A stretch of 64,000 bases of DNA from Natrialbaceae archaeon Tc-Br11_E2g14 (lineage in GTDB: Archaea; Halobacteriota; Halobacteria; Halobacteriales; Natrialbaceae): the NCBI GenBank assembly GCA_001564275.1, contig LKND01000002.1, positions 1-64,000 on the forward strand, given 5' to 3'. This document shows positions 8,160-16,722 of the stretch, piece after piece. Position 1 is the first letter of the stretch. Each line of letters starts with the position of its first letter. A program made the position numbers and the translations under genes. The notes beneath the pieces are model-generated. The model had not been told where the DNA came from and ran no database searches. It saw nothing but the letters and a program-made list of their open reading frames with translations.

Positions 8160-9925
8160 CCCCCGACGACGCCGACGAACGCGCGTGGCAGCGGGGAGTG
8201 CCAGACCGCCGCGCTCGAGACTCACCAGCCGACGTGCGAGCTGACGGTGGAACGGCCTCGGTTGGTGGTGAACGCGGTGCCGGCACGGCTCCCCGCTCGA
8301 GTACGCCAGCTGAACGCTCACTCGCCGGGCGAGCCCGGGAGCTCACGGGCCGTGGGCTCGCGGGAACGATTGCGGCAGCGAGAGGGGGGTTGGCCCAGCC
8401 GACGGTAAGCGACATCGCGACCTTCGGGTTCACCATCGCCGCGTGTCTGCTCATCGGCGGTTCCCTGATCGGCCTCCAGCTGGCCACTGTGGCGACCGTT
8501 GGGGGCGTCGCAGCCGCACTGGTCGCGACGCTGTTGGCGAGTCCGAACCCCCTCCGCCGGGGGATCGGTGGGGCCCTCGCCCCACCCGTTGCCGTCCTCG
8601 TCGCCGCGCCGGTGACGATGGCTTGGGCATTCGCCCTCGGGGTCGCAGGCTTCGGACCGTTCGCAGCTGTCACCGTCTGGGCGCTGATCTTTGCGGCCCT
8701 CGCGGGAACGCTGACCTCGTGGGATCGGCTGGGCGAAGGCGGCGCTCGCAGGGCGGCGACGGGAACGAGTCTCGTCGTGGTGGGCGTCCTCGTCGTTCTC
8801 GGCATCCGCCTCCTGCCGGAGTCTGGAGTCAGGGCGGAAGCCGGCGCGGCGTTCTCTGACCTCGTGGGTATCGTTTCCGGGATCCTCGTCTCGCCGGGAC
8901 CGATGGCAGCGGGGCTGTCGTTTTTCGGCCTCGTGTTCGCCGCCGCTGCCAGCTCGTGGCTGGCGTTCGAGTACGTCCCGTTCGAGCGCCTCGTTCCTCC
9001 CGACCGGCGCGACGAGGTCTCACGGCTCGTTGGCGGCGTCACTCGAGGGTGTTCGCTGGCGATTCGCCTCTCACTCGCCGGCGTCCTCGTCGTGGTGATG
9101 CTGCCGGCGATCCTCGACGGATTCGAGGAGGTTTTGTTGTCGCCCTACGAACTTCGCACCGAAGGTCCGGAGGTGCTCGGGCCGGCTTTCGCCTGGGTAC
9201 TGACGGCAGCGTTCCTGCGGTACCTGTTGATTCTGCTGATCGGGCTGGCCGTCGTGCTGGCACTCGCTGCATGGCTCCGCGGGGCTCTTCGACGTGGCCT
9301 GGCGACCGTGCTCGCTCGACTCCTCGCGCCGATGATTGGCGGGGCCGCCCTCACGGTGGCAGTCGCGTACTCGCTCACGAATCCCGCGGTCGAGGCGACC
9401 CTCGACAGGATCATCCTCCGGGTCGAACCCCAGTCAGTTGCTGAACTCCTCCTCGAGTTCCCGACGCTCGCGCTGGTGATCGGCCTGGTGGTAGTCGCCC
9501 TCGGGATGCTCGGGACGCTGTTGAGCACCGTCTGGTTGTTGCGCACGGTTCGCCTGTTGCCGCCGCGGGCCATCGGCCCCTCGATGGCGGCCGTCGCCGT
9601 CTTCGCGCTGGCGATCTCGCTCGCGGTGCTGGGGCGGGCGGAACCCGCCATCGCGACGGCAGTCGCGGCCTTCGTCATCTGGGACGTCGGTGAGTACGCC
9701 GACGGTATCCGCACGGAACTGGGCCGAGCGGGGGCGACCATGCGCGCCGAACTCGTTCACGCTGGCGGGGCGCTCTTGATCGGTGGTCTCGTCACCGTCG
9801 GAACGATCGCACTGTACCGAACGGTCGCGACGGACGCGCCGGTCGTCGAGCCGTGGCTCGCGGGTGGCGCGCTGGCGACGAGTTTGCTCGGGCTCGTGGC
9901 GGTGGCGTGGATCCTGCGAAAGTGA
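8156..9925 (+). CDS. Polytopic membrane protein of the MoxR/DUF58 locus (DUF7519-like)
   Basis: A 589-residue protein. A hydrophilic N-terminal stretch of about 80 residues is followed by roughly a dozen hydrophobic helices rich in Ala, Val, Leu and Gly. No catalytic motif is visible. It is last in the operon and its ATG overlaps the DUF58 stop. Similar polytopic proteins close haloarchaeal MoxR/DUF58 operons; the DUF7519 label is recalled and not verified. It is convergent with the MoxR gene across 132 bp, which contain a run of short GTTCC/GTGT repeats and no clear terminator. Confidence 0.6.
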   Translation: MTPDDADERAWQRGVPDRRARDSPADVRADGGTASVGGERGAGTAPRSSTPAERSLAGRARELTGRGLAGTIAAARGGLAQPTVSDIATFGFTIAACLLIGGSLIGLQLATVATVGGVAAALVATLLASPNPLRRGIGGALAPPVAVLVAAPVTMAWAFALGVAGFGPFAAVTVWALIFAALAGTLTSWDRLGEGGARRAATGTSLVVVGVLVVLGIRLLPESGVRAEAGAAFSDLVGIVSGILVSPGPMAAGLSFFGLVFAAAASSWLAFEYVPFERLVPPDRRDEVSRLVGGVTRGCSLAIRLSLAGVLVVVMLPAILDGFEEVLLSPYELRTEGPEVLGPAFAWVLTAAFLRYLLILLIGLAVVLALAAWLRGALRRGLATVLARLLAPMIGGAALTVAVAYSLTNPAVEATLDRIILRVEPQSVAELLLEFPTLALVIGLVVVALGMLGTLLSTVWLLRTVRLLPPRAIGPSMAAVAVFALAISLAVLGRAEPAIATAVAAFVIWDVGEYADGIRTELGRAGATMRAELVHAGGALLIGGLVTVGTIALYRTVATDAPVVEPWLAGGALATSLLGLVAVAWILRK

Positions 9926-10057
9926 GGTGGTTCGGCGACCCGCGGGTGCTCAAATCGCCCGGGCAGGCTCACGCGGGATCGAGTGCAGGTGCCGATACCG
10001 GGAGTGTTGGTTCCGTGTCCGTGCTCGTGACCGTTCCCGTGTGAACGGGACGACTCA

Positions 10058-11011
10058 CTACTCAACCATCGAGGGGACCGGAACGCTGTTGAGCGCGCTC
10101 TCGACGACGGTCTCGGGCTCGACGCCACGCACGTCTGCCTCCGTCGTCAACACGAGTCGGTGATCAAGGATCGCGTGGACGATGGCGTGGATGTCTTCCG
10201 GGGCAACGTAGTCACGACCCGAGAGCATCGCCCGCGCTCTACTGGCCTCGAACAGCCGCTGCACGCCGCGGGGAGAGACACCGACCTCGACACGGCTGTC
10301 CTCGCGGGTCGCGCGACAGACGTCCGTTAGGTACTCTCGGATGACCGGGTCGACCACGATCGTCTCCGGTACGTCCTGAATCTCGAGGAGGGTTTCGCGA
10401 TCGACGACGGGCTGGGCCTCCGGTGTCCGTGAAAAGCGGTTGGCGCGTCGATCGATGATCGTCAACTCCCCACCTCGATCGGGGTACCCCATCGTCGTCT
10501 TGATCATGAAGCGGTCGACCTGTGCCTCGGGGAGTGGGAACGTCCCCTCCTGCTCGACGGGGTTCTGGGTCGCGATGACGAAAAACGGCTCCGGCAGGTT
10601 GTACGTCTCCCCCGCGACGGACACCTGCTTTTCCCCCATCGCCTCGAGCAGCGCGGCCTGGGTCTTCGGTGGCGCCCGGTTGATCTCGTCGGCGAGGACG
10701 ACGTTCGCGAACACCGGGCCGCGTTCGAACTCGAAGCTCGCCTCATGTTCGTTGTAGATGTGGGTGCCCGTGATGTCCGCCGGGAGCAGGTCGGGAGTGA
10801 ACTGGATGCGCGTGAACTCGAGGTCGAGTGCAGTCGCGATCGACTGGGCAGTGAGTGTCTTCCCCGTGCCCGGGACGTCCTCGAGGAGGACGTGACCCTG
10901 AGCGACGATGGCGGTCATGATCGTCTCGAACAGCTGTTGCCTGCCGATGACGGCGGTCTGTACCTCCTCGAGAACGGCCACACAGTCCTGTGCGGCCTCG
11001 GGAACGTTCAT
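10058..11011 (-). CDS. MoxR family AAA+ ATPase
   Basis: A 317-residue ATPase read from ATG 11011; a TTG four codons upstream is possible. Walker A is DVPGTGKTL, Walker B is VVLADEINRAPPKTQ, and the MoxR-specific VIATQNPVEQEGTFPLPEAQ (sensor 1 region) and GVSPRGVQRL (sensor 2) are all present. MoxR ATPases remodel or activate protein complexes together with DUF58/VWA partners. The expected partners lie directly downstream, but on the opposite strand, so this gene is not in their operon. Length is typical. Confidence 0.93.
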   Translation of the reverse strand: MNVPEAAQDCVAVLEEVQTAVIGRQQLFETIMTAIVAQGHVLLEDVPGTGKTLTAQSIATALDLEFTRIQFTPDLLPADITGTHIYNEHEASFEFERGPVFANVVLADEINRAPPKTQAALLEAMGEKQVSVAGETYNLPEPFFVIATQNPVEQEGTFPLPEAQVDRFMIKTTMGYPDRGGELTIIDRRANRFSRTPEAQPVVDRETLLEIQDVPETIVVDPVIREYLTDVCRATREDSRVEVGVSPRGVQRLFEASRARAMLSGRDYVAPEDIHAIVHAILDHRLVLTTEADVRGVEPETVVESALNSVPVPSMVE

Positions 11012-11076
11012 GCCTGCTGTCAATCACGCGACCACCAAATAGGATTCGGCCTCTCGGGACCATCGGCCGCCCTCGC

Positions 11077-12267
11077 TCACAACACGGTTTGCTCGAGCGC
11101 CCAGAACCCCACAAACGAGCAGACGATCGCTATCGCCAGCGAGAGTAGCCACGCGAGGACGGTGAATCCCATCTTCCGTTTGCTGACGCCACCGCTGCTC
11201 GAGGCGGCGTACCCGCTACCGATGATCGCGCTGACGACGATCTGGTTGAACGAGACGGGGATGCCATAGAGGATGGCGACCTGGGCGATGGCGAACGACG
11301 GAATGAGGGCGGCGATCGATCGCCGGGGACCAAGCGAGGAGTAGTCCTGGGAGATCGCCTTGATCATTCGGGTCGCACCGGTCCAGGCTCCCACGAGGAG
11401 GCCGACGCCGCCGCCGACGAGCAAGGCGGTAAGCGACAGCCCCACGTCGGGAGCGATGGGAATCAGGGGGCCGACGGCGAGGCCTACCTGACTCCCCCCG
11501 GCGGAAAAGGCCACGAGGCTCCCCAACGCGAGCAGGAAGTGCCGCTCGGCGACGGTCGTCCCGTGTCGCATGTCGAGCCACAGGGTGCCAGTGCAAGCGA
11601 GGGCGATGGCGATCGACGCCGCTACAACCAGCACGGTCGTCGGACCGGGCAACCCACTGGCGATCGCTTCGGCGATCGACGCCCCCTGGTCATCCGAGCC
11701 GAGGACGGCGAACTCGATGTTCGCGAGCAACAGTCCCACGAGGCCGGTCAGAATAAGGACCACATACCGCTCCGGTATCGGTTCCTCACGGAGCGTCCTG
11801 GCGATCAAGTAGGCGATCGCCCCGCCGACGAACGGGGTCAGCAACCAGAGGGCGGCGATCTCCTGGTACTTCGCCCAGGCGGGGTCGCCGCCCATGGCGA
11901 GGCCGACACCGATGACGGCGCCCGTGACGGTGAACGCCGTGGCGATCGGGTATCCCGTAAAGACGCCAATTGCGACGAGGACGGCGGCGATCGTGAGGCC
12001 GAGGGTGGCCGCCTCCGCCGAGAGCGTGACGCTCCCCGCGATCAACTCCTGACCGACGGCCTCCGAGACGTTGGCCCCCTGGAAGATGGCGCCGAACAGA
12101 CAACAGATGCCGACGAGAAACCCCGCCCGCATGACCGAAATCGCGTTGGCCCCGACGGCCGGTGCGAAGGGAGTCGACCCGCTCGAGCCCGCGCCGATCG
12201 TCCAGGCCATGAAGAGACTGGCCATGGCGGCGAACGCGAAGGTCAGCAGCGTGGCGACGTCGACCAT
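11077..12267 (-). CDS. Inorganic phosphate transporter, PiT family
   Basis: A 396-residue, very hydrophobic protein with about 10-11 transmembrane helices. The two inverted PiT signatures are visible: APAVGANAISVMRAGFLVGI near the N-terminus, and IPVSFNQIVVSAIIGSG in the C-terminal half, corresponding to the paired GANDxANA-like Pi-binding repeats. It imports phosphate using a cation gradient, probably Na+ in a halophile. The ATG at 12267 is followed by a typical first helix. There is no PhoU-like regulator beside it. Confidence 0.88.
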   Translation of the reverse strand: MVDVATLLTFAFAAMASLFMAWTIGAGSSGSTPFAPAVGANAISVMRAGFLVGICCLFGAIFQGANVSEAVGQELIAGSVTLSAEAATLGLTIAAVLVAIGVFTGYPIATAFTVTGAVIGVGLAMGGDPAWAKYQEIAALWLLTPFVGGAIAYLIARTLREEPIPERYVVLILTGLVGLLLANIEFAVLGSDDQGASIAEAIASGLPGPTTVLVVAASIAIALACTGTLWLDMRHGTTVAERHFLLALGSLVAFSAGGSQVGLAVGPLIPIAPDVGLSLTALLVGGGVGLLVGAWTGATRMIKAISQDYSSLGPRRSIAALIPSFAIAQVAILYGIPVSFNQIVVSAIIGSGYAASSSGGVSKRKMGFTVLAWLLSLAIAIVCSFVGFWALEQTVL

Positions 12268-12451
12268 CGATGGTCGGCTATATGGCGACCCCCGTTAAGT
12301 GTGTGCCGAAGGCGGCGGAGCCGACGATAGGCGTGCGGGAAGCGATCGAATACCGTGAGACACCTCCCGATCATATGAGCCACCGTCGCCCCTCACCACC
12401 GATCGTCATCCCAGACGGGCGATCGGCGGTACCGAATTACAGTAGCCCGTC

Positions 12452-13168
12452 TCAGTTCGTCGTCGACCGCGAGTTGTCCGATGGTTCCGGGGGCGGCTCC
12501 ACCCCCTCGATCGCCTCGGCAGTTTCCGTGTCTTTTTCGATCTCGACGTGCCAGCGATCGACCTCACTCTCGTACGTATCGAGTAACTCGGAAACGTCGG
12601 ACTTGAGCACGTCGTCGTTGACGTTCACCTCGAAGACGAACCTCGTATCGCCCCCCCGACCAGTCTGCTGGATGTTCGCACTCACGAGTTCGTTGTCGAA
12701 GTAGTAGGGCGCGAGCTGGGTCATCACTTTCCGGTAGACAGTGTCCTCGACTCGTCGCAGGGCCTTCCGGCTCGCCGTGTCGGCCGCTCGAGCGACGTAA
12801 TCGACGGACTCCCTCCAGTTGTCGACGGCGTCGTCGGGCTCGTCCTCCTCGAGCGCCTCGTAGGATGCCGAGAGCTTTTCGCCGGCGGTTTTGATGTCCT
12901 CGTCGGCGCCCTTGCCCGCCTTCTCGCCTTTGCCCTCCTCGACGCTGGCCTGGTCGGCGGTCTTCTCGCTGACGTCGCTCTCGAGGCGTTCGTGGGCCTT
13001 GGGTCGCCACTCCTCCCACTCCTCGAAGGCGCGAGCGAAGCGGGCCCCCGCGTCGATGTCGGGATCGTGAACGCCCGCGTCCCGGAGCGCGCGGGTGATG
13101 CGTTCCCCGTGTTCGACGACGTCGCCCCAGTCGCCGCGGACCTTGAATCCCGATATGCTCTCTTCCAT
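12452..13168 (-). CDS. DUF5828-like soluble haloarchaeal protein
   Basis: A 238-residue acidic, soluble protein beginning MEESISGFKVRGDW; a GTG five codons upstream (13183) is an alternative start. It is mostly helical, with a charged linker (about 85-115), a conserved central segment ending RKVMTQLAPYYFDNELVSAN and a terminal beta-rich part. It matches my recollection of the haloarchaeal DUF5828 family; no function is known. A TTATAAA box at 13199-13205 sits between this gene and the divergent larE gene. No catalytic residues are recognisable. Confidence 0.65.
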   Translation of the reverse strand: MEESISGFKVRGDWGDVVEHGERITRALRDAGVHDPDIDAGARFARAFEEWEEWRPKAHERLESDVSEKTADQASVEEGKGEKAGKGADEDIKTAGEKLSASYEALEEDEPDDAVDNWRESVDYVARAADTASRKALRRVEDTVYRKVMTQLAPYYFDNELVSANIQQTGRGGDTRFVFEVNVNDDVLKSDVSELLDTYESEVDRWHVEIEKDTETAEAIEGVEPPPEPSDNSRSTTN

Positions 13169-13266
13169 CTCGTTGGGGCGCACGTAAGGCCCCGGGTATT
13201 ATAAACTTCGTCGCCCCGCTGTGCCGGGTCAACGTGCTTTTGCGCCTGGCACGCAAACGAAGGCCA

Positions 13267-14172
13267 ATGACGACACTCGAGGCCAAACGGGACGCGGCCG
13301 TCGATGCCCTTTCGGCCCACGACGGCATACTCGTGGCCTTTTCCGGCGGTGTCGACTCGAGCACGGTCGCGGCCCTCGCCCACGACGCCCTCGGCGACGA
13401 TGCGGTGGCCTGCACGGCAAAGAGCGAGACGCTTCCCGCCGCGGAACTCGAGGATGCCCGGCGGGTCGCCGCTGAAATCGGTATCCGACACGAAATCGTC
13501 GAGTTCTCAGAACTCGAGAGCGACGCCTTCGTCGAAAACGACGGCGACCGGTGCTATCACTGCCGGACGATGCGTCTGGGAAAGATGCTCGAGCGGGCCC
13601 GAGAACTGGGCATCGAGACGGTCTGTGACGGGACGAACGCGGACGATCCCGGCGCGGGTCACCGACCGGGGCTCCGCGCGGTCGAGGAACTCGAGGTTCA
13701 CTCGCCGCTTTTGAACCACGACCTCACGAAGCCGGAGGTTCGAGCACTCGCCGACGAGTACGGACTCTCCGTCGCCGACAAGCCCGCGATGGCGTGTCTC
13801 TCCTCGCGCATCCCGACCGGCCTCGAGGTGACCGAGGAACGGCTCACCCGCGTCGAACGTGCCGAGGCGCTGGTCCGTCAGTGGGGCTTCGAGGGGTTTC
13901 GGGTGCGCGATCACGACGACCTCGCGCGCATCGAAATCGCCTCCGACGAACTCGAGGACGCCCTCGACCCGGCGTTCGTCGAGGCGATCCGGGATCCGTT
14001 ACTCGAGTTGGGGTTCGATCACGTGACCCTCGACTTACATGGCTATCGAACGGGAAGCGTGAGCCCGGCAGGGGATCGGGCCGCTGCGGAGGCGGAGTCG
14101 GCCCCCGCGGAGACGGACGACCCGCTGGTCGAAGACGTCTTTTCGGCCACCTATCCTGGTGGCGATCGCTGA
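13267..14172 (+). CDS. larE: ATP-dependent sacrificial sulfur transferase LarE
   Basis: A 301-residue PP-loop protein with ATP-pyrophosphatase motif VAFSGGVDSSTVAAL (about residues 26-40), the GDRCYHCRTMRLGKM segment and MACLSSRIPTGLEVT, all typical of LarE. LarE donates sulfur to P2CMN during synthesis of the nickel-pincer nucleotide cofactor of lactate racemase-like enzymes. The Cys residues of the CYHC and ACLSSR segments are present; whether the sacrificial or the cluster-binding mechanism applies cannot be judged. LarB lies 26 kb away (40020-40793); LarC is not in the window. ATG 13267 is preferred over an upstream TTG-type extension. Confidence 0.9.
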   Translation: MTTLEAKRDAAVDALSAHDGILVAFSGGVDSSTVAALAHDALGDDAVACTAKSETLPAAELEDARRVAAEIGIRHEIVEFSELESDAFVENDGDRCYHCRTMRLGKMLERARELGIETVCDGTNADDPGAGHRPGLRAVEELEVHSPLLNHDLTKPEVRALADEYGLSVADKPAMACLSSRIPTGLEVTEERLTRVERAEALVRQWGFEGFRVRDHDDLARIEIASDELEDALDPAFVEAIRDPLLELGFDHVTLDLHGYRTGSVSPAGDRAAAEAESAPAETDDPLVEDVFSATYPGGDR

Positions 14173-14272
14173 GCTCGAGGACGGGTAGGCGGACTCGGTT
14201 TTCGAACCGGACAGTCCCCCGTCGGTCTGCAAGGCCAGAACAGTCTTGGCGATTCTCGAGAGAGTGAGATGC

Positions 14273-16519
14273 GTGAACCGACGGCTACGCGCGATCATCG
14301 TTGGGGTTGTCCTCCTCGCGAGCGTCGCCGGCGGGGTTGGGCTCGTGGTCGGTGCAGACGACCGATCGACAGCCGAGACGCCGGTGGGCTCGGCTGGCGG
14401 TGTTTCGGACACCGACACCCATGCCGGGCACCTCGAGGGTGTTGGTGGACAGACCTGCCTCGAGGTCGAGGACAGACACACTCACCTCGAAGTCGAGACA
14501 GCCGACCCACACATCGCGGTGAACGGCTCTCACGGACAACTGGCGGTTGACGGCCTCGACTCCCTCCCGCAGGACGCCACCAACGAGGACGCACCGCTGA
14601 TCAGGGAGTCGATCGTCCTCGAACAACGGCCCGAGCGACCGGGCGAGTTCGAGGCGGTCATCAGCTACGACGTGCCGGAGGTGGTGACGGCCCTGGAAAT
14701 TAGCCCTGAGGCCGACGCCGAAGTCCTCGAGACGACCGGGTTCGCGGCGGCGGGGGAAACCTACGAGTGGGAGCGTGACCAGGACGAGACCACCCCCGAA
14801 ATCCGGCTTCGGCTCGACGCCAACCGGACGGATATCGACCACCACGCCCGCTCGAGTGAGCGACCGGGCGTGGATGCGACGGCGGCTGCCCACGAGATCG
14901 ATGATGGGTACGCCTTCGCCGAGACCGGCGAGTGGGGTATCGTGGCCGTCCCACAGGTCGACCTCGCCTGGAGTCAGACCGGTTCCGTCGACGCGACTCG
15001 CGAGGTGACCGTCGACGGCGAGGGCACCGCAGGCGAGCACGTGGCCGTCTTCGGACCCCACGAAACCCACGAGACGAGTGTGGCGGGCGAAACAATCAGA
15101 CTCATCGTCCCCGACGCCGCGGCACCCCATCTCGCTGACCACCCAGCGGAGATCCTCGAGACCCTCGCCACCGCCAGTACGGAGCTTCGCGCCGGCGGGA
15201 CGAACCAGGACGTCGCGATCGTCGCTGCGCCTCCGGACGACGTCGACTGGGGCCCGGAGGGACTCCAGTACGGGTCGAGCGACGCCTGGGTCCAGGCCGA
15301 TTCCCCACTCGAAGCGGCGGGGAACGTCTGGCTCCACGAGTACGTTCACACTCGCCAGGCGTACGCGAACGGCGAGGTCGACACGGAACACCGGTGGCTG
15401 ATCGAGGCACAGGCGGAGTACTACGCGGCGACGCTCGCCTACGAGCAGGGGCTGATCGAGCACGACGAGTTCGAGGCGTTTCTCGCGGCGGGCGAGGGAT
15501 CGCCCTACGCAGACGGCGTGCTCGCCGACCCCGTCACCTGGCAGGACGACCTGACTGACTACGTCAAGGGGCCACTGGCCTACGGAGCCGTCGATCGGGA
15601 GCTTCGATTGGCAACCGACGGTGAGTACGCCCTCGCGGATGTCTTCAGGGACCTGAACGAACAGGAGGGACCGGTCACCGACGAACTGTGGCTCGAGGCG
15701 GTCGAGGCACGCGGGGGTGACCCGGTCCGGGAGACGGCCGAGCGGTACGCATACACCGAGGCCACCCCCGAGGTGTGGACCTACGAAACCCACGCCGAGG
15801 CTTTCGAGGGACCCGCCCCGGCGATGGCGTACGGCCCCAGTCTCGGGGACCCAATCACGATCGACGGCCTGCTCGAGGAGCGCGCTGCCGACGCGCTCGA
15901 GCCCGTGACCGTCGGCGAGACGGTCACCGTCCCGGTCGCCGTCGAGAACCGGGGCGGCCGCGAGGGGCCCTACCGCGCGCCACTGCTCGTCGACGGGGTG
16001 CCCGTCGACACCGCCAATGGCACGCTCGAGGCGGGCGACTCCGCGGTGGAATCGCTCGCGTGGACGCCCGAGGAGCCCGGCCGATACACCCTCCACGTCG
16101 GCGACCATCCGGTGACGGTCGACGTCCTCGAGCCGGCCGACCCGCGCGTCACGGCCCTCGAGGCGACCCCCGACGAGGTCGAACCGGGCGAGCCCGTGAC
16201 GGTCAGCGCGACGGTCGAGAACGACGCCGACCGTATCGCCGAGACGACCCTCGAGTTCCACACCGCGGCCGGCGTGATCGCCGAGGAACGAGTCGTGCTC
16301 GGGCCCGGCGAAACGACGACCGTCGAGGTGGAGCTCACGTTCGACGAGCGCGCGGCACACGAGGTCGGTGTTGGCGATGCGTCCGTCACGGTAACCGTCG
16401 ACGAGGACCTGGCGACCCAGGCCGGCGAGGGGCTCGAGGCGCTCCCGGGCTTTGGGGCGGTGGTCACGATGGTGGCCCTCGGTGCAGCGCTGCTGGTGGC
16501 CGCGCGCCGTCAGTTTTGA
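14273..16519 (+). CDS. Secreted zinc-metallopeptidase-like protein with PGF-CTERM anchor
   Basis: About 748 residues from GTG 14273; GTG 14264 is an alternative. It has an N-terminal signal sequence (RAIIVGVVLLASVAGGVGLV), an extracellular region, and a gluzincin-type motif HEYVH near residue 355 followed 20 residues later by EAQAEYYA, giving two His and a downstream Glu as probable zinc ligands. Two CARDB-like beta-sandwich repeats (TVPVAVENRGG and TVSATVENDAD) follow. The C-terminus, LPGF, a hydrophobic helix and ARRQF, is a PGF-CTERM signal, so archaeosortase processing and lipid anchoring at the cell surface are expected. Substrate unknown. Confidence 0.8.
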   Translation: MNRRLRAIIVGVVLLASVAGGVGLVVGADDRSTAETPVGSAGGVSDTDTHAGHLEGVGGQTCLEVEDRHTHLEVETADPHIAVNGSHGQLAVDGLDSLPQDATNEDAPLIRESIVLEQRPERPGEFEAVISYDVPEVVTALEISPEADAEVLETTGFAAAGETYEWERDQDETTPEIRLRLDANRTDIDHHARSSERPGVDATAAAHEIDDGYAFAETGEWGIVAVPQVDLAWSQTGSVDATREVTVDGEGTAGEHVAVFGPHETHETSVAGETIRLIVPDAAAPHLADHPAEILETLATASTELRAGGTNQDVAIVAAPPDDVDWGPEGLQYGSSDAWVQADSPLEAAGNVWLHEYVHTRQAYANGEVDTEHRWLIEAQAEYYAATLAYEQGLIEHDEFEAFLAAGEGSPYADGVLADPVTWQDDLTDYVKGPLAYGAVDRELRLATDGEYALADVFRDLNEQEGPVTDELWLEAVEARGGDPVRETAERYAYTEATPEVWTYETHAEAFEGPAPAMAYGPSLGDPITIDGLLEERAADALEPVTVGETVTVPVAVENRGGREGPYRAPLLVDGVPVDTANGTLEAGDSAVESLAWTPEEPGRYTLHVGDHPVTVDVLEPADPRVTALEATPDEVEPGEPVTVSATVENDADRIAETTLEFHTAAGVIAEERVVLGPGETTTVEVELTFDERAAHEVGVGDASVTVTVDEDLATQAGEGLEALPGFGAVVTMVALGAALLVAARRQF

Positions 16520-16523
16520 GCAT

Positions 16524-16646
16524 CTATCGTGACAATTGAAACCGATTCACACACCCTCCCAGCGAGTCGGCTCAGAACCGGTCACAAACCGGTTCTGAGC
16601 CATGGTGTCGTGAGGGTGTGTGCAATGACGTTCAGTGGCGACTATA
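16524..16646 (+). repeat. Palindromic MITE-like element, family 1, copy A
   Basis: A 123-bp element with imperfect terminal inverted repeats (CTATCGT... and ...GACTATA) and a central perfect 14-bp hairpin GGCTCAGAACCGGT with a 5-nt loop (CACAA). Its outer arms include CACACCCTCC and GAGGGTGTGTGCAATGAC. It begins 5 bp after the stop of the PGF-CTERM gene. No open reading frame is present. It matches copies at 33221-33344 (inverted) and 51462-51584 over its whole length. Confidence 0.85.
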
Positions 16647-16692
16647 TTTCGAACCCCCGATACCCTCGAGTCATCCCTGATCGGGCCGCGAG

Positions 16693-16699
16693 TTTATAC
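16693..16699 (+). promoter_or_regulatory. TATA box of the secretion ATPase gene
   Basis: TTTATAC lies 24-30 bp before ATG 16723 with no ribosome-binding site between, which fits a leaderless haloarchaeal transcript. It lies just downstream of a family 1 palindromic element. Confidence 0.65.
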
Positions 16700-16722
16700 C
16701 CGAAGCCGAGGCCAACGGGGAC

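Noticed and set aside
14285..16360. 691-codon minus-strand frame opposite the metallopeptidase gene
   Set aside because: Antisense shadow of the real gene; the plus strand has a signal peptide, HEYVH and PGF-CTERM tail.
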